Below are positions 24,885 through 35,400 of a stretch of DNA of 64,000 nucleotides, piece after piece (the stretch's first letter is position 1; the number at the start of each line of letters is the position of its first letter). The notes beneath the pieces are model-generated. The model worked only from the letters and a program-made list of their open reading frames with translations. It had not been told where the DNA came from and searched no databases. A program made the position numbers and the translations under genes. The stretch comes from Limnohabitans sp. TEGF004 (lineage in GTDB: Bacteria > Pseudomonadota > Gammaproteobacteria > Burkholderiales > Burkholderiaceae_C): positions 806,001 to 870,000 of the forward strand of contig NZ_AP027056.1 of assembly GCF_027924965.1 (NCBI RefSeq), read 5' to 3'.

Positions 24885-24930
24885 TTATCCGAGCCATGTA
24901 AGACGGATTTAACCTAAGTAGGGAAGGGCA

Positions 24931-25758
24931 TCAATTCTCGTTTTTCGAACCTTCGACAAATGCTAATACTGCCTCTAGCATGCTTCGCACATGCGGCTGT
25001 ATGCCCGCAGCGACATCTGGCAAATATTCAAAAGGCCAGGTTTCCTGCATGTAACTGCATTGCGTCATTTCTAGCTGCACAGCATGAACACCTTGAGTTG
25101 GATTTCCGTGTTGGCGTGTGATGTGCCCACCCTTAAATCGACCATTGAGCACAGCGCTATAGCCTGATGCTTTTTGACCAATTGCCAGAAGTTGTTCTGC
25201 TAACACAGGACTACAGCTGGCTCCTTCAGCAGTACCTAGATTCAGATCGGGCAAGCGACCTTCAAAAAATCGCGGCAGTACAGAGCGTATGGAATGAGCA
25301 TCCCACAAGGCAGCAACGCCATGCTCGGCTTTCATGCTTGCTAATTCATTTGCTAATTGCGCGTGATAAGGCTTCCAGATGGCTTCACGGCGTGCAGCAA
25401 TCTCTGCTTCATCCGGTTCTTCGGCTGGGTCGCGATAAAGAGACTGATCATCGAACAAATCAACAGGACACAGTCCAGTAACGCTTTGTCCAGGGTACAG
25501 ACTCGCCCCGTCAGGTGGACGGTTCAGATCAATCGCAAAGCGTGAATGTGTAGCCACAAGAACAGAGGCTCCAAGCTCATCTGCAAAGTCGTAAAAACGC
25601 TCGAGATGCCAGTCTGTATCCGGTACGCGTTGTGCTTCGTCGGTTAGACGAGCGGCCAAGGCAGGCGGCACGTAGGTACCCACATGCGGCATGGAGATCA
25701 GTAGTGGGCGTGTTCCCTTACGAAAGCGAAAAGGAGGTTCAGTAGTTTCAAAAGTCAT
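24931..25758 (-). CDS. hutG: N-formylglutamate deformylase
   Basis: 275 residues. It hydrolyses N-formylglutamate to formate and glutamate, the last step of the five-step histidine pathway. The FGase-family pattern is clear: 'PLLISMPHVGTYVPP' with a metal histidine, 'DTDWHLERFYDFADELGASVLVATHSRFAIDLNRP', and later 'WDAHSIRSVLPRFFEG' and 'GRFKGGHITRQHGNP'. The start overlaps the hutF stop by four bases (ATGA). Last gene of the hut transcript. It works on the product of the neighbouring HutF, so the two define the formylglutamate branch rather than HutE/formiminoglutamase. Confidence 0.95.
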   Translation of the reverse strand: MTFETTEPPFRFRKGTRPLLISMPHVGTYVPPALAARLTDEAQRVPDTDWHLERFYDFADELGASVLVATHSRFAIDLNRPPDGASLYPGQSVTGLCPVDLFDDQSLYRDPAEEPDEAEIAARREAIWKPYHAQLANELASMKAEHGVAALWDAHSIRSVLPRFFEGRLPDLNLGTAEGASCSPVLAEQLLAIGQKASGYSAVLNGRFKGGHITRQHGNPTQGVHAVQLEMTQCSYMQETWPFEYLPDVAAGIQPHVRSMLEAVLAFVEGSKNEN

Positions 25759-27149
25759 TGTGTGTTCTCTAGTAATTGTTGACGTGCAGCTATCAGGCCG
25801 TTCGAAGCGTTGTCATGTAAAACATGACGACCCGATTCGACCTGCAATTGGCCAGCTACCCATACCTGAGATAGCGCTGATTGGCGGTGGCTAGCAAACA
25901 CATGGGTTGATAGCATGGCTTCGGGTGAGGGTAGATTCCGCAGCAGTGGGTGTTGGGCATCGAGCACGATCGCATCTGCTTGTTGGCCTACTACTAGACC
26001 TGCGACCTTGCGGCCACATGCTTGTGCGCCACCGTTAACCGCAGCAAGTGTCATGGCTGTAGCAACTGAGGTCTGTTCTTCCGTTACCAGAACATTGCGT
26101 TGGCGCGTGGCTAGACGTTGGCTGTATTCCAGCAGCATCATTTCTTCAGCTGCATTGACGCTGGCGTGACTGTCTGAACCTAACCCCCAATGCCCACCGG
26201 ATTCCAACCAAGTGTGTGCATCGAAAATTCCGTCACCCAAATTAGCTTCGGTGCTAGGGCATAGACCTGCAACAGCACCAGTCTGAGCAGCGCGGGCGCT
26301 TTCCGCAGCACTCATGTGAGTAGCGTGAACTAGGCACCAACGTGCATCAACGTGCGTGTGGTTGAGTAACCACTCCACAGGTCGCTGTCCGCTCCAGGCA
26401 ATGCAAGCGTCGACCTCACCTGTTTGCTCTGCAATATGAATATGAACGGGAGCATCAGCGTCTATTGAATGCAAACCCATTAGAGCTTCGCGCAAACTGT
26501 CGGGCGGCACGGCGCGCAAGGAATGCGGTGCAAGTCCAAGGCGGGCGCCTTGTGCTTCGCACAGTGGCTTTAGCCTTTGCAGTAAGTCCAACATGTTGTC
26601 GGTAGATCGGATAAAGCGCCGCTGACCCTCATTTGGCGGAGTTGCTCCAAAGCCACTGGTTTGGTAGAGCACTGGCAGCAAAGTCATCCCGATACCTGCA
26701 CGAGCTGCAGCACGTAATAGACACATCGAAAGAACGGCGTCATCTGCATAGGGGCGACCATCTCGATCATGATGTACGTAATGAAATTCACATACGCTGG
26801 TGTAACCGGCCTCTAGCATCTCGACATATAGGCCTGTCGCAATGGCTTCAAGTTGCTCTGGTGTGATGGCCGCCGCAAATCGGTACATCAAGCTACGCCA
26901 ACTCCAAAAGCTGTCTTGTGTGGCGCTCCGGTATTCGGTCAGTCCTCCAAACGCTCGCTGAAAAGCGTGCGAGTGCAAATTAGGCATGCCTGGCAACAAG
27001 GGACCCGCGGTGCGAGGGGTACCTGTGGGACAACTTGTCTGGACACTGACATCTGTGAGCAGACCATGATCGTTCCATGACAACAGAACATCACGCGCCC
27101 AGCCCGTGGGCAACAAGGCGTGTTCTGCAAAGAGGCTAAGGTGTTTCAT
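25755..27149 (-). CDS. hutF: formimidoylglutamate deiminase
   Basis: 464 residues, an amidohydrolase-superfamily enzyme that deaminates N-formimidoylglutamate to N-formylglutamate. The metal motif is '[17 protein letters not shown]'. '[10 protein letters not shown]' carries further conserved histidines, and '[13 protein letters not shown]', '[15 protein letters not shown]' and '[15 protein letters not shown]' (final aspartate ligand) are characteristic of HutF. Overlaps hutI upstream and hutG downstream by four bases each. Confidence 0.95.
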   Translation of the reverse strand: MKHLSLFAEHALLPTGWARDVLLSWNDHGLLTDVSVQTSCPTGTPRTAGPLLPGMPNLHSHAFQRAFGGLTEYRSATQDSFWSWRSLMYRFAAAITPEQLEAIATGLYVEMLEAGYTSVCEFHYVHHDRDGRPYADDAVLSMCLLRAAARAGIGMTLLPVLYQTSGFGATPPNEGQRRFIRSTDNMLDLLQRLKPLCEAQGARLGLAPHSLRAVPPDSLREALMGLHSIDADAPVHIHIAEQTGEVDACIAWSGQRPVEWLLNHTHVDARWCLVHATHMSAAESARAAQTGAVAGLCPSTEANLGDGIFDAHTWLESGGHWGLGSDSHASVNAAEEMMLLEYSQRLATRQRNVLVTEEQTSVATAMTLAAVNGGAQACGRKVAGLVVGQQADAIVLDAQHPLLRNLPSPEAMLSTHVFASHRQSALSQVWVAGQLQVESGRHVLHDNASNGLIAARQQLLENTQ

Positions 27150-28420
27150 GTGGTGTTCCGACGCAAGCTCATGCCATCAACAGCTAAATAGCCTTGGCGC
27201 ACTACGCTGCACGCAGGGCGTTGACCCAACCAATAGGCTAGCTCAGAGACATCGCTAAAAGGCCAAAGTACAAAATTAGCGGGAGAGCCGAGAGCGATTT
27301 GCCCATGTGTGGCCTCCAGTCTCAAGGCCTTCGCCGCATGACGGGTCACGCCCGCTAGGGCTTCAGGCACGGTCAATCGGAAGAGTGTGCAAGCCATATT
27401 GATCATCAATAGCAAACTCAGGGATGGTGATGTTCCAGGATTGTGGTCGGTCGACACAGCCATGGAAACGCCAGCCGACCTCAGTGCATCAATCGGTGGT
27501 AAGTGGGTATCGCGAAGGGTGTAATAAGCACCGGGCAACAACACCGCCACGGTTCCTGCCTCCCTCATTGCGGCAATACCTTCGGCACTCAGGTGTTCGA
27601 TATGGTCACACGACAGCGCCCCATAGCGCGCCGCTAGCGCCGAACCGCCCATATCAGTCAGTTGCTCTGCATGCAGTTTGACTGGCAGACCTAATTTTTG
27701 CGCTGTCTGGAATACGCGCTCGGTCTGAGCGAGCGAGAAACCAATGGTTTCGCAAAACACATCCACAGCATCGACCAACCCCTCTGCCGCTAGAGAAGGC
27801 ATCATCTCTTGGCAGACCAGTTGTATGTAATCGTCGGTGCGTCCTGTGTATTCAGGCGGGAGTGCATGCGCTCCCAAAAACGTAGTTCGAACTGTGACAT
27901 GAAACGACTCACCTAAACGCCGCGCAACTCTCAGTTGTTTTCGCTCATGTTCCAAGCTCAAGCCGTAACCTGATTTGATCTCGATTGCACAAACACCTTC
28001 ACTGAGTAAAGCTTTCAGACGAGGCACAGCCGCCTCAAACAAGTCGTCTTCACTGCATTCACGCGTGGCTTTAACACTGGAGACTATTCCGCCTCCAGCG
28101 CGTGCAACTTCTTCGTAGCTGGCACCAGCAAGGCGCATCGCAAACTCATTCGAGCGTTGACCACCGTACACCAGATGCGTGTGGCAATCGATGAGCCCCG
28201 GTGTGACCATTGCACCCAGTCCATCGTGCTTGGACCAAGAGCTATAGCTGCCGGGTAGTGCACTATAAGAACCAGCCCAAACAATTGATCCTTGTTCGAC
28301 CACTATGGCCGCATCACTCAAGGCGGCTGCACCAGCTCCCAGTGCCTCTGGTGCGAAGTGCAGGTGATGCCACACACCATCGGCGCTTGGCAAGGCAGGT
28401 GTAGGAGGCGCAATACTCAT
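27146..28420 (-). CDS. hutI: imidazolonepropionase
   Basis: 424 residues. It opens the imidazolone ring of imidazolonepropionate to give formimidoylglutamate. The amidohydrolase motif '[21 protein letters not shown]' is followed by '[23 protein letters not shown]', '[13 protein letters not shown]' and '[12 protein letters not shown]', all HutI signatures with intact zinc/iron ligands. Four-base overlaps at both ends place it in one translationally coupled run hutD-hutI-hutF-hutG. Confidence 0.96.
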   Translation of the reverse strand: MSIAPPTPALPSADGVWHHLHFAPEALGAGAAALSDAAIVVEQGSIVWAGSYSALPGSYSSWSKHDGLGAMVTPGLIDCHTHLVYGGQRSNEFAMRLAGASYEEVARAGGGIVSSVKATRECSEDDLFEAAVPRLKALLSEGVCAIEIKSGYGLSLEHERKQLRVARRLGESFHVTVRTTFLGAHALPPEYTGRTDDYIQLVCQEMMPSLAAEGLVDAVDVFCETIGFSLAQTERVFQTAQKLGLPVKLHAEQLTDMGGSALAARYGALSCDHIEHLSAEGIAAMREAGTVAVLLPGAYYTLRDTHLPPIDALRSAGVSMAVSTDHNPGTSPSLSLLLMINMACTLFRLTVPEALAGVTRHAAKALRLEATHGQIALGSPANFVLWPFSDVSELAYWLGQRPACSVVRQGYLAVDGMSLRRNTT

Positions 28421-29004
28421 AGCTTTTGTACGTGAAGGTTGAGAGCAATTAGCGCTGCATCTGGACTTTTAGGAAGTAGCTGCCAAGCCAAAGACGAATC
28501 GCTCCACCAAAAGCCTTCCTGCGGTGCAAGGTGCTCCTCATGATTACCATTAAGCTGCCAATAACCATGCACTGCCAAAACCAAACCATGCGATGCAGTA
28601 GGCCAATCGCAGCCATGGCGAATGATCTGTAAAGAAACATTGCTGCAAGTTGATCGGCGTGTCATGACGTTGAAATCGTGGCAGTCATCATCTAACAAGC
28701 TGGCATTGATGTCGGTCTCACCCTTAAATGCAAACGGTAACAAGGGCACATTCAGTAAGTGATCTACATCACCATCGCTGCTTTTCAAATGCACACCGCC
28801 TCCGCTGATCAAAGTGATGATTCTGTCCACCCCTGGAAATGCTGAGAATGGTCCGTCGCTGGCAATGTGCGCGATGCTGACTCGCCAGTCAAAATCACCA
28901 ATGCCAGATCCTATGGGTTGACAGACGATTTCACGTGTCACACCACCGCCATTTTTCCAGGGCGTGGCTTGTAAATCATCTACATGAAATCGATGCAGTG
29001 TCAT
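28417..29004 (-). CDS. hutD: HutD-family protein
   Basis: 195 residues, opening '[22 protein letters not shown]', the HutD hallmark, then '[33 protein letters not shown]'. A cupin-like fold without known catalysis. In Pseudomonas HutD has been proposed to set an upper limit on hut expression, possibly by binding a pathway intermediate such as formylglutamate. It is found only with hut genes, which strengthens the pathway assignment. Confidence 0.92.
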   Translation of the reverse strand: MTLHRFHVDDLQATPWKNGGGVTREIVCQPIGSGIGDFDWRVSIAHIASDGPFSAFPGVDRIITLISGGGVHLKSSDGDVDHLLNVPLLPFAFKGETDINASLLDDDCHDFNVMTRRSTCSNVSLQIIRHGCDWPTASHGLVLAVHGYWQLNGNHEEHLAPQEGFWWSDSSLAWQLLPKSPDAALIALNLHVQKL

Positions 29005-29055
29005 AGATTTAAAAGAATCAGCGCGTCTATTTTCTTTGATTAAATTTCTATGACA

Positions 29056-30753
29056 TTACTTGACCATAGGGAGATTCAGACCTTGCTTTTTGGCTGTGGC
29101 GATCGCTAGTTCGTAACCGGCGTCGGCGTGACGCATCACGCCAGAGCCACAGTCGTTGACTAGAACACGAGCCAATCGTTCAGCTGCTGCATCGCTGCCA
29201 TCTGCCACGATGACCATGCCTGAATGTTGTGAATATCCCATGCCCACGCCACCACCGTGGTGCAGGCTGACCCAGCTGGCACCGCCTGCCGTATTGAGCA
29301 AGGCATTGAGCAGCGGCCAGTCGCTCACGGCGTCTGTGCCGTCTTTCATAGCTTCTGTCTCGCGGTTGGGGCTTGCCACCGAGCCTGTATCCAGGTGGTC
29401 GCGTCCAATAACGATAGGAGCTTTCAGCTCACCATTACGGACCATCTCATTGAAAGCCAGACCGGCGATGTGACGCTCACCTAGTCCTAACCAGCAAATG
29501 CGTGCAGGCAAGCCTTGGAAGCTGATTCGTTCACGCGCCATGTCAAGCCAGCGGTGCGTGTGCTTGTTGTTCGGAAACAGTTCCTTGATCTTGGCATCGG
29601 TTTTGTAAATGTCTTCAGGGTCTCCCGAGAGGGCCACCCAGCGGAATGGGCCTTTACCTTCGCAGAACATGGGACGAATATAGGCCGGCACAAAGCCAGG
29701 GAAGTCAAAGGCGTTTTTCACGCCATGGTCCAAAGCGACCTGACGGATGTTGTTGCCGTAATCCACTGTTGGAATGCCCATCGCTTGGAAGTCCAGCATC
29801 GCCTGCACCTGAGTTGCACAGCCTTGGGCTGCGTCAGCCGTCAAGCGAGCGTGCTGCGAGGGATCGTGCTGGGCCGCTTTCCATTGTTCTACTGACCAAC
29901 CTGGGGGCAAATAGCCGTTGATTAGATCGTGTGCTGAAGTTTGATCGGTTACCAAATCGGGCCGTAAACCACCAGTTTGGGCTCGACGAACCAGCTCCGG
30001 CAACACCTCAGCAGCGTTACCTAAAAGAGCGATTGAAACGGCTTCTTTAGCTGCCGTGTGGTGCGCGATCATCGCAAAAGCCTCGTCGATATCTTTGGCC
30101 TGCTTGTCCACGTATCGGGTGCGCAAACGAAAGTCGATGCTGCTTTGTTGGCATTCGATATTGAGTGAGCAAGCTCCAGCTAATGTGGCTGCCAATGGCT
30201 GCGCTCCACCCATGCCACCAAGGCCCGCAGTCAAAATCCACCGACCTGTCCAGTCGTTGTTGTAATGCTGACGTCCGGCTTCAACGAAGGTCTCAAAGGT
30301 TCCTTGCACAATGCCTTGGCTACCAATGTAAATCCACGAGCCCGCCGTCATCTGGCCATACATAAACAGGCCTTTGCGATCGAGTTCATTGAAGTGTTCC
30401 CAATTCGCCCACTTCGGAACAAGATTCGAATTGGCGATCAGAACGCGCGGAGCGTTGGCATGCGTTTTAAATACACCCACTGGTTTGCCTGATTGAACCA
30501 GCAAAGTTTCATCTTCGTTCAGGTCTTTAAGCGAAGCCAGAATTTGGTCATAGCAATCCCAGTCTCGAGCAGCGCGGCCAATGCCGCCGTACACCACGAG
30601 GCTTTGGGGGTTCTCAGCAACCTCAGGGTCGAGGTTGTTTTGGATCATTCGGTAAGCAGCTTCAGTGATCCAGTTTTTACAACTCAGAGTGTTACCCCTC
30701 GGTGCGCGAATGACGCGGCTGGAGTCCAAACGGTGATCAGCGTAAGTAGTCAT
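29056..30753 (-). CDS. hutU: urocanate hydratase
   Basis: 565 residues, full length. It converts urocanate to imidazolonepropionate using tightly bound NAD as electrophile. Conserved stretches include '[17 protein letters not shown]', '[23 protein letters not shown]' (NAD-binding glycines), the active-site region '[16 protein letters not shown]' and '[22 protein letters not shown]'. It is the first pathway enzyme present here; the histidine ammonia-lyase that would feed it is not in the cluster. 51 bases separate it from hutD. Confidence 0.97.
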   Translation of the reverse strand: MTTYADHRLDSSRVIRAPRGNTLSCKNWITEAAYRMIQNNLDPEVAENPQSLVVYGGIGRAARDWDCYDQILASLKDLNEDETLLVQSGKPVGVFKTHANAPRVLIANSNLVPKWANWEHFNELDRKGLFMYGQMTAGSWIYIGSQGIVQGTFETFVEAGRQHYNNDWTGRWILTAGLGGMGGAQPLAATLAGACSLNIECQQSSIDFRLRTRYVDKQAKDIDEAFAMIAHHTAAKEAVSIALLGNAAEVLPELVRRAQTGGLRPDLVTDQTSAHDLINGYLPPGWSVEQWKAAQHDPSQHARLTADAAQGCATQVQAMLDFQAMGIPTVDYGNNIRQVALDHGVKNAFDFPGFVPAYIRPMFCEGKGPFRWVALSGDPEDIYKTDAKIKELFPNNKHTHRWLDMARERISFQGLPARICWLGLGERHIAGLAFNEMVRNGELKAPIVIGRDHLDTGSVASPNRETEAMKDGTDAVSDWPLLNALLNTAGGASWVSLHHGGGVGMGYSQHSGMVIVADGSDAAAERLARVLVNDCGSGVMRHADAGYELAIATAKKQGLNLPMVK

Positions 30754-30785
30754 GTTGTTTGCCTTAAAAATTGAAAAAGATTGGG

Positions 30786-31490
30786 TCAGTGAATACCGAG
30801 GTAGGCCTCGGTGAGATGTGGATCGTGGCGTGCAGCTTCTGCACTACCTAGCCAGACAGTGCTTCCAGATTCCAAGACGCAGATATCGTCTGCAATCTTC
30901 AGCACACGTTCGGTGTTTTGTTCAACAAGTAAAACGGTCATGCCTTCGCGGCGCAATTGGATGAGGGCTTGGTAGCACAAGTCGATCACCTTCGGCATGA
31001 GTCCGAGTGATAACTCATCAATCATGATGAGACGTGGTCGCGTCATTAAGGCTCGACCAATAGCCAACATCTGCTGCTCGCCACCAGAAAGATTGCCGGC
31101 CAGTGAGTTCAGGCGCTCGCCTAAGCGAGGAAACAAAGCTAGCACTCGGTCACGGTCGTGAGTGAAAACTTGTGCTGATTGCACCATGCCTCCTACACGT
31201 AGGTTGTCTTGCACAGTCAAATCTTTAAACAGGCGGCGACCCTCTGGTGAAATGGCAATGCCCTTACGCACGCGTTCGGTCGGGTCAAGGTTAGAGATGT
31301 CGACCCCGTCTAATTGAATGGCACCACCTTGTTGCTGTACGTGACCTGCAATGCACATCAGGGTCGAAGACTTCCCTGCGCCGTTTGCCCCCAATAGTCC
31401 AGTGATAGTGCCTGGTCGTAGTGAAAGCGATAGGTTGTGAACTGCCTGAAAAGCGCCGTAGCCGCAGGAAACGGATGTGAGCTCAAGCAT
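30786..31490 (-). CDS. branched-chain-amino-acid-type ABC transporter ATP-binding protein (LivF-like)
   Basis: 234 residues from [12 protein letters not shown]. Walker A '[13 protein letters not shown]', signature '[22 protein letters not shown]', Walker B '[11 protein letters not shown]'. The short form without extra domains matches LivF. The start lies inside the end of the upstream LivG-like gene (8-base overlap). Part of a five-gene HAAT importer between hutU and hutC, so the cargo is likely histidine, urocanate or a related imidazole compound rather than leucine. Confidence 0.93.
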   Translation of the reverse strand: MLELTSVSCGYGAFQAVHNLSLSLRPGTITGLLGANGAGKSSTLMCIAGHVQQQGGAIQLDGVDISNLDPTERVRKGIAISPEGRRLFKDLTVQDNLRVGGMVQSAQVFTHDRDRVLALFPRLGERLNSLAGNLSGGEQQMLAIGRALMTRPRLIMIDELSLGLMPKVIDLCYQALIQLRREGMTVLLVEQNTERVLKIADDICVLESGSTVWLGSAEAARHDPHLTEAYLGIH

Positions 31491-32301
31491 GTTGCGTCTC
31501 CAATTTGGGTTGTCCTTCTGCGGCAGCTGCACCCAATGCATCTCCGCCTAGGTAAGCAGCCCGCACGACGGGGTCTGCCATGACTGTGCGCGGGTCGCCA
31601 TCGCCAATTTTTTTCCCGTTGTCCAGCACGACTAAGCGTCGGCATATGCGCATGACCTCACCTAAGTTGTGTTCGATCAGCACAATGGTTAGGCCTTGTT
31701 GATTGATCTCGGCGATCGTTGCTGCCAAGGCGTGGGCTTCTTGAGAATTCAAACCCGCCAAAGGCTCGTCGAGCAGCAGCAAGCGTGGCTTGAGTGCTAG
31801 AGCTCGCGCCAGTTCCAAACGTTTGAGCACACCAAGCGGCTGGATGCTTGGACTTTGCGATGCCATGCTCGCAATGCCTACTCGCTGCAATTCATGCTGA
31901 GCCACAGCCAGTTCTTGCTCGTTAGATACGTTAAGCAAAGCACGTAACGGGCTGACAGTCTTTGCACTGGCCGCAGCCAGAGCGACGTTATCGCCCATGC
32001 TTATGTCGTGTAACGGTTTGACTAACTGCTGAGACAAAGACATGCCACGTTGGATGCGTTTGTGTATGGGAAGTCCGTTGAGCGATTCGCCTCCTAGTGA
32101 GACGCTTCCCTCTGTGGGTTGGACTACTCCGATGATGGAGCGCATCAGGGTCGTTTTACCTGCACCATTGGGGCCAATTAGGCCGAGCAGATCGCCTTCG
32201 TGGACTTCAAAGGTCACATCGTCCACAGCAGTTAATCCGCCAAAACGTACAGTCACATGATCTACTTTCAACAGCGGCTCATCGGATGACTGTTTATTCA
32301 T
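31483..32301 (-). CDS. branched-chain-amino-acid-type ABC transporter ATP-binding protein (LivG-like)
   Basis: 272 residues. Walker A 'GLIGPNGAGKTTLMRSI'; the LivG-type region continues with 'KRLELARALALKPRLLLLDEPLAGLNSQEA'. 'VLIEHNLGEVMRICRRLVVLDNG' is the switch histidine segment. The canonical LSGGQ-like signature is altered to 'IQPLGVLKRLELARAL', where most LivG proteins have L-S-Y-G-x-Q-R-R-L-E; the substitution is worth noting but lies in an otherwise intact domain. Overlaps the LivM-like gene by four bases. Confidence 0.9.
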   Translation of the reverse strand: MNKQSSDEPLLKVDHVTVRFGGLTAVDDVTFEVHEGDLLGLIGPNGAGKTTLMRSIIGVVQPTEGSVSLGGESLNGLPIHKRIQRGMSLSQQLVKPLHDISMGDNVALAAASAKTVSPLRALLNVSNEQELAVAQHELQRVGIASMASQSPSIQPLGVLKRLELARALALKPRLLLLDEPLAGLNSQEAHALAATIAEINQQGLTIVLIEHNLGEVMRICRRLVVLDNGKKIGDGDPRTVMADPVVRAAYLGGDALGAAAAEGQPKLETQHA

Positions 32302-33158
32302 GATTTGCCTCCTGTCGTGAACAGCTTCATATGAGTGAAGCGCTTAGATAATCCAGCCATGCCATCTGGCGAAAAACGCATCATCAAGAACAGCAAGCCC
32401 CCATAGACCAATAATTTGTAGTCGCCGATGACCTGGAACCAAGCGGGCAGCACAGAGAGTAGGGCGGCAGCGATGATCACTCCAGGTACGGAGCCAATGC
32501 CACCAAACACAACCATTGACAAAACTGTGATGGACTCTACAAAACCAAAACTCTCCGCACCGATGAAGTTCAGGTGATAGGTGTAGAAAGCACCCGACAT
32601 ACCCGCCAGTGCGGTACCCATGGCGAAGGCTGCTAATTTGTAGCGTGGCACATCGATACCCAGAACCCTCATGGTGTCTTCGTCTTCAGCGATACCGTTA
32701 AACACACGACCCATCCAGCTGCGCTTGATGTAAATGCTCAAAGCGGCAACGCCGATGCACATCAACAGCGCAAGGGCCATGAAGCCCACGCGGCCTAATC
32801 CATGGTCTGGAATTGAAGATATCCCCAGCTCACCACCTAGAAACTCTTGTTGACGAACGATGCCGACAAAGAGGAAACCTACGCCCATGGTGGTGATTGC
32901 CAGGAAGTCTGCTCGCACTCGTAGTGAAGCCAATCCGACAATCACACCTAACAGGCCGGCGAGGACCATTGCAACGGGAATGGTTGCGAGAAACGGTAAA
33001 CCTGCTTTACCTAACATCGCAGCTGTATAGGCTCCAATGCCTTGAAAGGTGGCATGCCCTAAGCTGATCTGGCCGCAAAAGCCAGTGATCAAATTGAGAG
33101 AGAGCGCAAACATCACGGCAATTGCCATGGTAGTTAGCAATGAAATTTCGTAATTCAT
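32298..33158 (-). CDS. branched-chain-amino-acid-type ABC transporter permease (LivM-like)
   Basis: 286 residues from ATG (MNYEISLL). About eight to ten hydrophobic spans. 'LSLNLITGFCGQISLGHATFQGIGAYTAAML' is the LivM signature. The cytoplasmic 'EDEDTMRVLGIDVPRYKLAAFAMGTALAGMSGAFY' loop contacts the ATPase. An in-frame TTG ten codons upstream would overlap the LivH-like gene. Forms the inner-membrane channel with the LivH-like partner. Confidence 0.92.
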   Translation of the reverse strand: MNYEISLLTTMAIAVMFALSLNLITGFCGQISLGHATFQGIGAYTAAMLGKAGLPFLATIPVAMVLAGLLGVIVGLASLRVRADFLAITTMGVGFLFVGIVRQQEFLGGELGISSIPDHGLGRVGFMALALLMCIGVAALSIYIKRSWMGRVFNGIAEDEDTMRVLGIDVPRYKLAAFAMGTALAGMSGAFYTYHLNFIGAESFGFVESITVLSMVVFGGIGSVPGVIIAAALLSVLPAWFQVIGDYKLLVYGGLLFLMMRFSPDGMAGLSKRFTHMKLFTTGGKS

Positions 33159-33174
33159 GATCTGTGCTTCTAGG

Positions 33175-34038
33175 TCAGCTGCGGGCAAACAGGCCCTGAG
33201 GGCGCACCATCAGCACCGCAATCAAGAAAGCGAATGCGATTGCATTGCGGTCTAGGATGTCGCCAAGATAAATCGTGCCAAAGGCCTCAATCACACCAAG
33301 TAGCAGTGCTGCGGCCAGAGTGCCTGGGACCGAGCCCAGTCCACCAAGCACGATGATCGCTAGTGCTTTGTAGGAGGGCACGCTGCCCATGGTGGGCTCG
33401 ACCAGGTTATTCAATAAAGCCACCCAGACGCCTGCAAACCCAGCTAAAGCCGAGCCCACGAAGAAGTTGATATCGCGGACTTTGCGAAGAGAAATGCCAA
33501 AGGACTGAGCCATTTGCGGATCTGAAACCGTGGCTTGACAGGCAATGCCCACTCGTGTTCTCGACTGCAGCCAAGCAAGAACGCCGATGATGGTCGCAGT
33601 GCTGAGCATTACCAACAGTTCAGCCAGCTTAAATTGGAGTCCACCACCTAGAACAAATTGTTGTTGCAGCACCGGGTTGTTAAACGACATTCCTTGTGCA
33701 CCAAAGATGATGCGAAACGCTTCTTCGGAGGCAATGAACAGTCCGATGGATGCGATCAGCGCTACGTATGGCGGCTGGCTCAGTAACGGCTGATATGCGA
33801 GCCGGAACATAACCACGCCGCCGAAGCCTGAAATTAATGCTGCACATAGAAAGCCCAGCGCTAAGTTGCCACTGGCGTTGCACACCATGACGCCGACGTA
33901 TCCACCTAAGGTGAAAAGTGCTGCGTGCGCCACATGAAGGATGCGCAACAGACCGTAGACCAGGGTCAGCCCCAACGCCACAAGAGCGTAGATGCTGCCC
34001 TGGATCAGGCCCTGCGCGATAAGTTCAATCGCGAGCAT
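33175..34038 (-). CDS. branched-chain-amino-acid-type ABC transporter permease (LivH-like)
   Basis: 287 residues, eight or so hydrophobic segments. 'IAQGLIQGSIYALVALGLTLVYGLLRILHVAHAALFTLGGY' is the conserved LivH opening, and 'SVPSYKALAIIVLGGLGSVPGTLAAALLLG' is the permease coupling loop. Sits between the binding-protein gene (15 bases upstream) and the LivM-like gene. Confidence 0.93.
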   Translation of the reverse strand: MLAIELIAQGLIQGSIYALVALGLTLVYGLLRILHVAHAALFTLGGYVGVMVCNASGNLALGFLCAALISGFGGVVMFRLAYQPLLSQPPYVALIASIGLFIASEEAFRIIFGAQGMSFNNPVLQQQFVLGGGLQFKLAELLVMLSTATIIGVLAWLQSRTRVGIACQATVSDPQMAQSFGISLRKVRDINFFVGSALAGFAGVWVALLNNLVEPTMGSVPSYKALAIIVLGGLGSVPGTLAAALLLGVIEAFGTIYLGDILDRNAIAFAFLIAVLMVRPQGLFARS

Positions 34039-34053
34039 TGTTTAATTCCAGAC

Positions 34054-35211
34054 TTACTTAGCTTTAGTTGGTGGAGCCAAGAGGACCGGGTCAGAAATGA
34101 CTGAATGGCGACGGAAGGCCTTGTCTTTCACGATCTGTACTTGAATGTCTTTTCTCACTTCGTGTAGATCATTGAACTCAAGCTTGCCGATAGGCATGTT
34201 GTAGCTGCCTGCTGCAATCGCATCGCGCAGTGCTGCTCCACCTTTACCTCCGCTTTTTCTCAGGCCCTCAATCGCTACAGCCGTAGCAGTAAAGGATGCT
34301 GCAGCCACCATGTCGGCACCAGAGTTTGTCGCCTTGCGATAGTCGGCTAGAAAGGCCTTGGTTGCAGGTGCATCAGAGTCTCGGTCAAGTGATGTTGTTA
34401 CATACGTTCCCTCAGATGCAGGGCCGGCAATTTCGATGAACTTGTCTGAGTCGTAACCTTCCTGGCCGATGATGGGAGCAGTAACACCAGCTGCACGAAG
34501 TTGACTCACGAGTGGTCCAGCTGTAAAGAAGTAGCCAGAGGCGTAGATCACGTCTGGGTTGTCGGATTTAATCTTGCTCACGAGTGGACCGAATTGACGG
34601 TCCGGCATGCCATATTCGTACTCGTTGATGATGTTGATGCCTAGCTTGGGAGCGGCTTCTTTAAAACCAGCAGCTAAAGCTTGACCAAAGTCGTTCTTGA
34701 GGGTTACGAGGACAACATTCTTTTTGCCCAGGTTTTGCACTAGCTTGGCACCCCCACGTCCTTGGACTTCGCCCATTGCTGAGACGCGGAACATGTAGTC
34801 CCCAGCGAGTGTGATTTCGGGGTGGATGGCATAGGCCACGACGTACGGAATTTGAGCGCGCTGGAATATCACTGCAGCAGCGCGGGTAGATCCTGAATAT
34901 GAACCAGAGACAGCTGCAATTACCTGATCTTTTTCAACCATCTTTGTAGCTGAAGGGACAGCTTCTTTGGGTGTGGCTTGGTCGTCATAGACCACCAGCT
35001 CAATTTTTTGCCCAGCTACTCCACCTTTCGCGTTAGCTTGTTCAACAGCTAGCTTTGCACCCTCTAGAGATGACTTGCCATCAGCAGCGGCAAAGCCTGT
35101 TAACGGAACGTTAAAGCCCAACTTAAGCTGCGCCCAAGCAGGGGAAGCAGAAAAAGCCACAGCCGCAGCAGCGACTGTTAGTAATGAAAAATGGGGAGTG
35201 CTGGATTTCAT
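34054..35211 (-). CDS. periplasmic amino-acid-type solute-binding protein of the hut importer
   Basis: 385 residues with a cleavable signal peptide (MKSSTPHF..., hydrophobic core, cleavage after S-P-A-W-A). The mature protein is a type I periplasmic binding fold of the LivJ family: 'LKLGFNVPLTGFAAADGKSSLEGAKLAVEQANAKGG', 'VVYDDQATPKEAVPSATKMVEKDQV', and 'AAVSGSYSGSTRAAAVIFQRAQIP'. First gene of the minus-strand transcript, directly downstream of the HutC-type operators, so it should be induced with the hut enzymes. Ligand inferred from context: histidine or urocanate. Confidence 0.92.
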   Translation of the reverse strand: MKSSTPHFSLLTVAAAAVAFSASPAWAQLKLGFNVPLTGFAAADGKSSLEGAKLAVEQANAKGGVAGQKIELVVYDDQATPKEAVPSATKMVEKDQVIAAVSGSYSGSTRAAAVIFQRAQIPYVVAYAIHPEITLAGDYMFRVSAMGEVQGRGGAKLVQNLGKKNVVLVTLKNDFGQALAAGFKEAAPKLGINIINEYEYGMPDRQFGPLVSKIKSDNPDVIYASGYFFTAGPLVSQLRAAGVTAPIIGQEGYDSDKFIEIAGPASEGTYVTTSLDRDSDAPATKAFLADYRKATNSGADMVAAASFTATAVAIEGLRKSGGKGGAALRDAIAAGSYNMPIGKLEFNDLHEVRKDIQVQIVKDKAFRRHSVISDPVLLAPPTKAK

Positions 35212-35278
35212 GAGTTGTTCCTTTCGGTGGCTGTCGTTGAATCAGAGTTAACTGGAGGTCACAGATTTACGAGCGAAA

Positions 35279-35290
35279 ATTGTATATACA
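35279..35290. promoter_or_regulatory. HutC-type operator 1, over the hut promoter
   Basis: TGTATATACA (35281-35290) is a perfect palindrome with the GTATATAC core that fits the GntR/HutC-subfamily pattern GT-N-TA-N-AC. On the minus strand it overlaps TACAAT (35279-35284), a -10 candidate for the importer/hut transcript, so bound repressor would block initiation. Confidence 0.6.
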
Positions 35291-35311
35291 TATATTTGTA
35301 AAACAACTATA

Positions 35312-35323
35312 TTGTCTATACAA
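35312..35323. promoter_or_regulatory. HutC-type operator 2
   Basis: TTGTCTATACAA carries the core GTCTATAC, again of the GT-N-TA-N-AC form, 22 bases from operator 1. It lies between the divergent hut and hutC starts, nearer the hutC side, and may mediate autoregulation of hutC. Confidence 0.55.
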
Positions 35324-35400
35324 CTTCGTAAAGCAAAATGTAATCACAGCTAAGATCGCTGTCAATGATGTTTCTAGCAACCGCGGGAAAACACCTAAAA

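Larger units (their letters stand above)
24402..24930. other. gene-poor remnant at the left end of the island
   Basis: 529 bases without a convincing complete gene. They hold the tRNA terminator, an inverted repeat ATTCCAAAAA-N7-TTTTTGGAAT (24454-24480), a possible hydrolase fragment (24600-24809), a second degenerate copy of the tRNA-His end (24824-24846) and a further terminator (24849-24884). The composition is A+T rich. This looks like residue of one or more earlier insertions at the same site. Confidence 0.6.
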
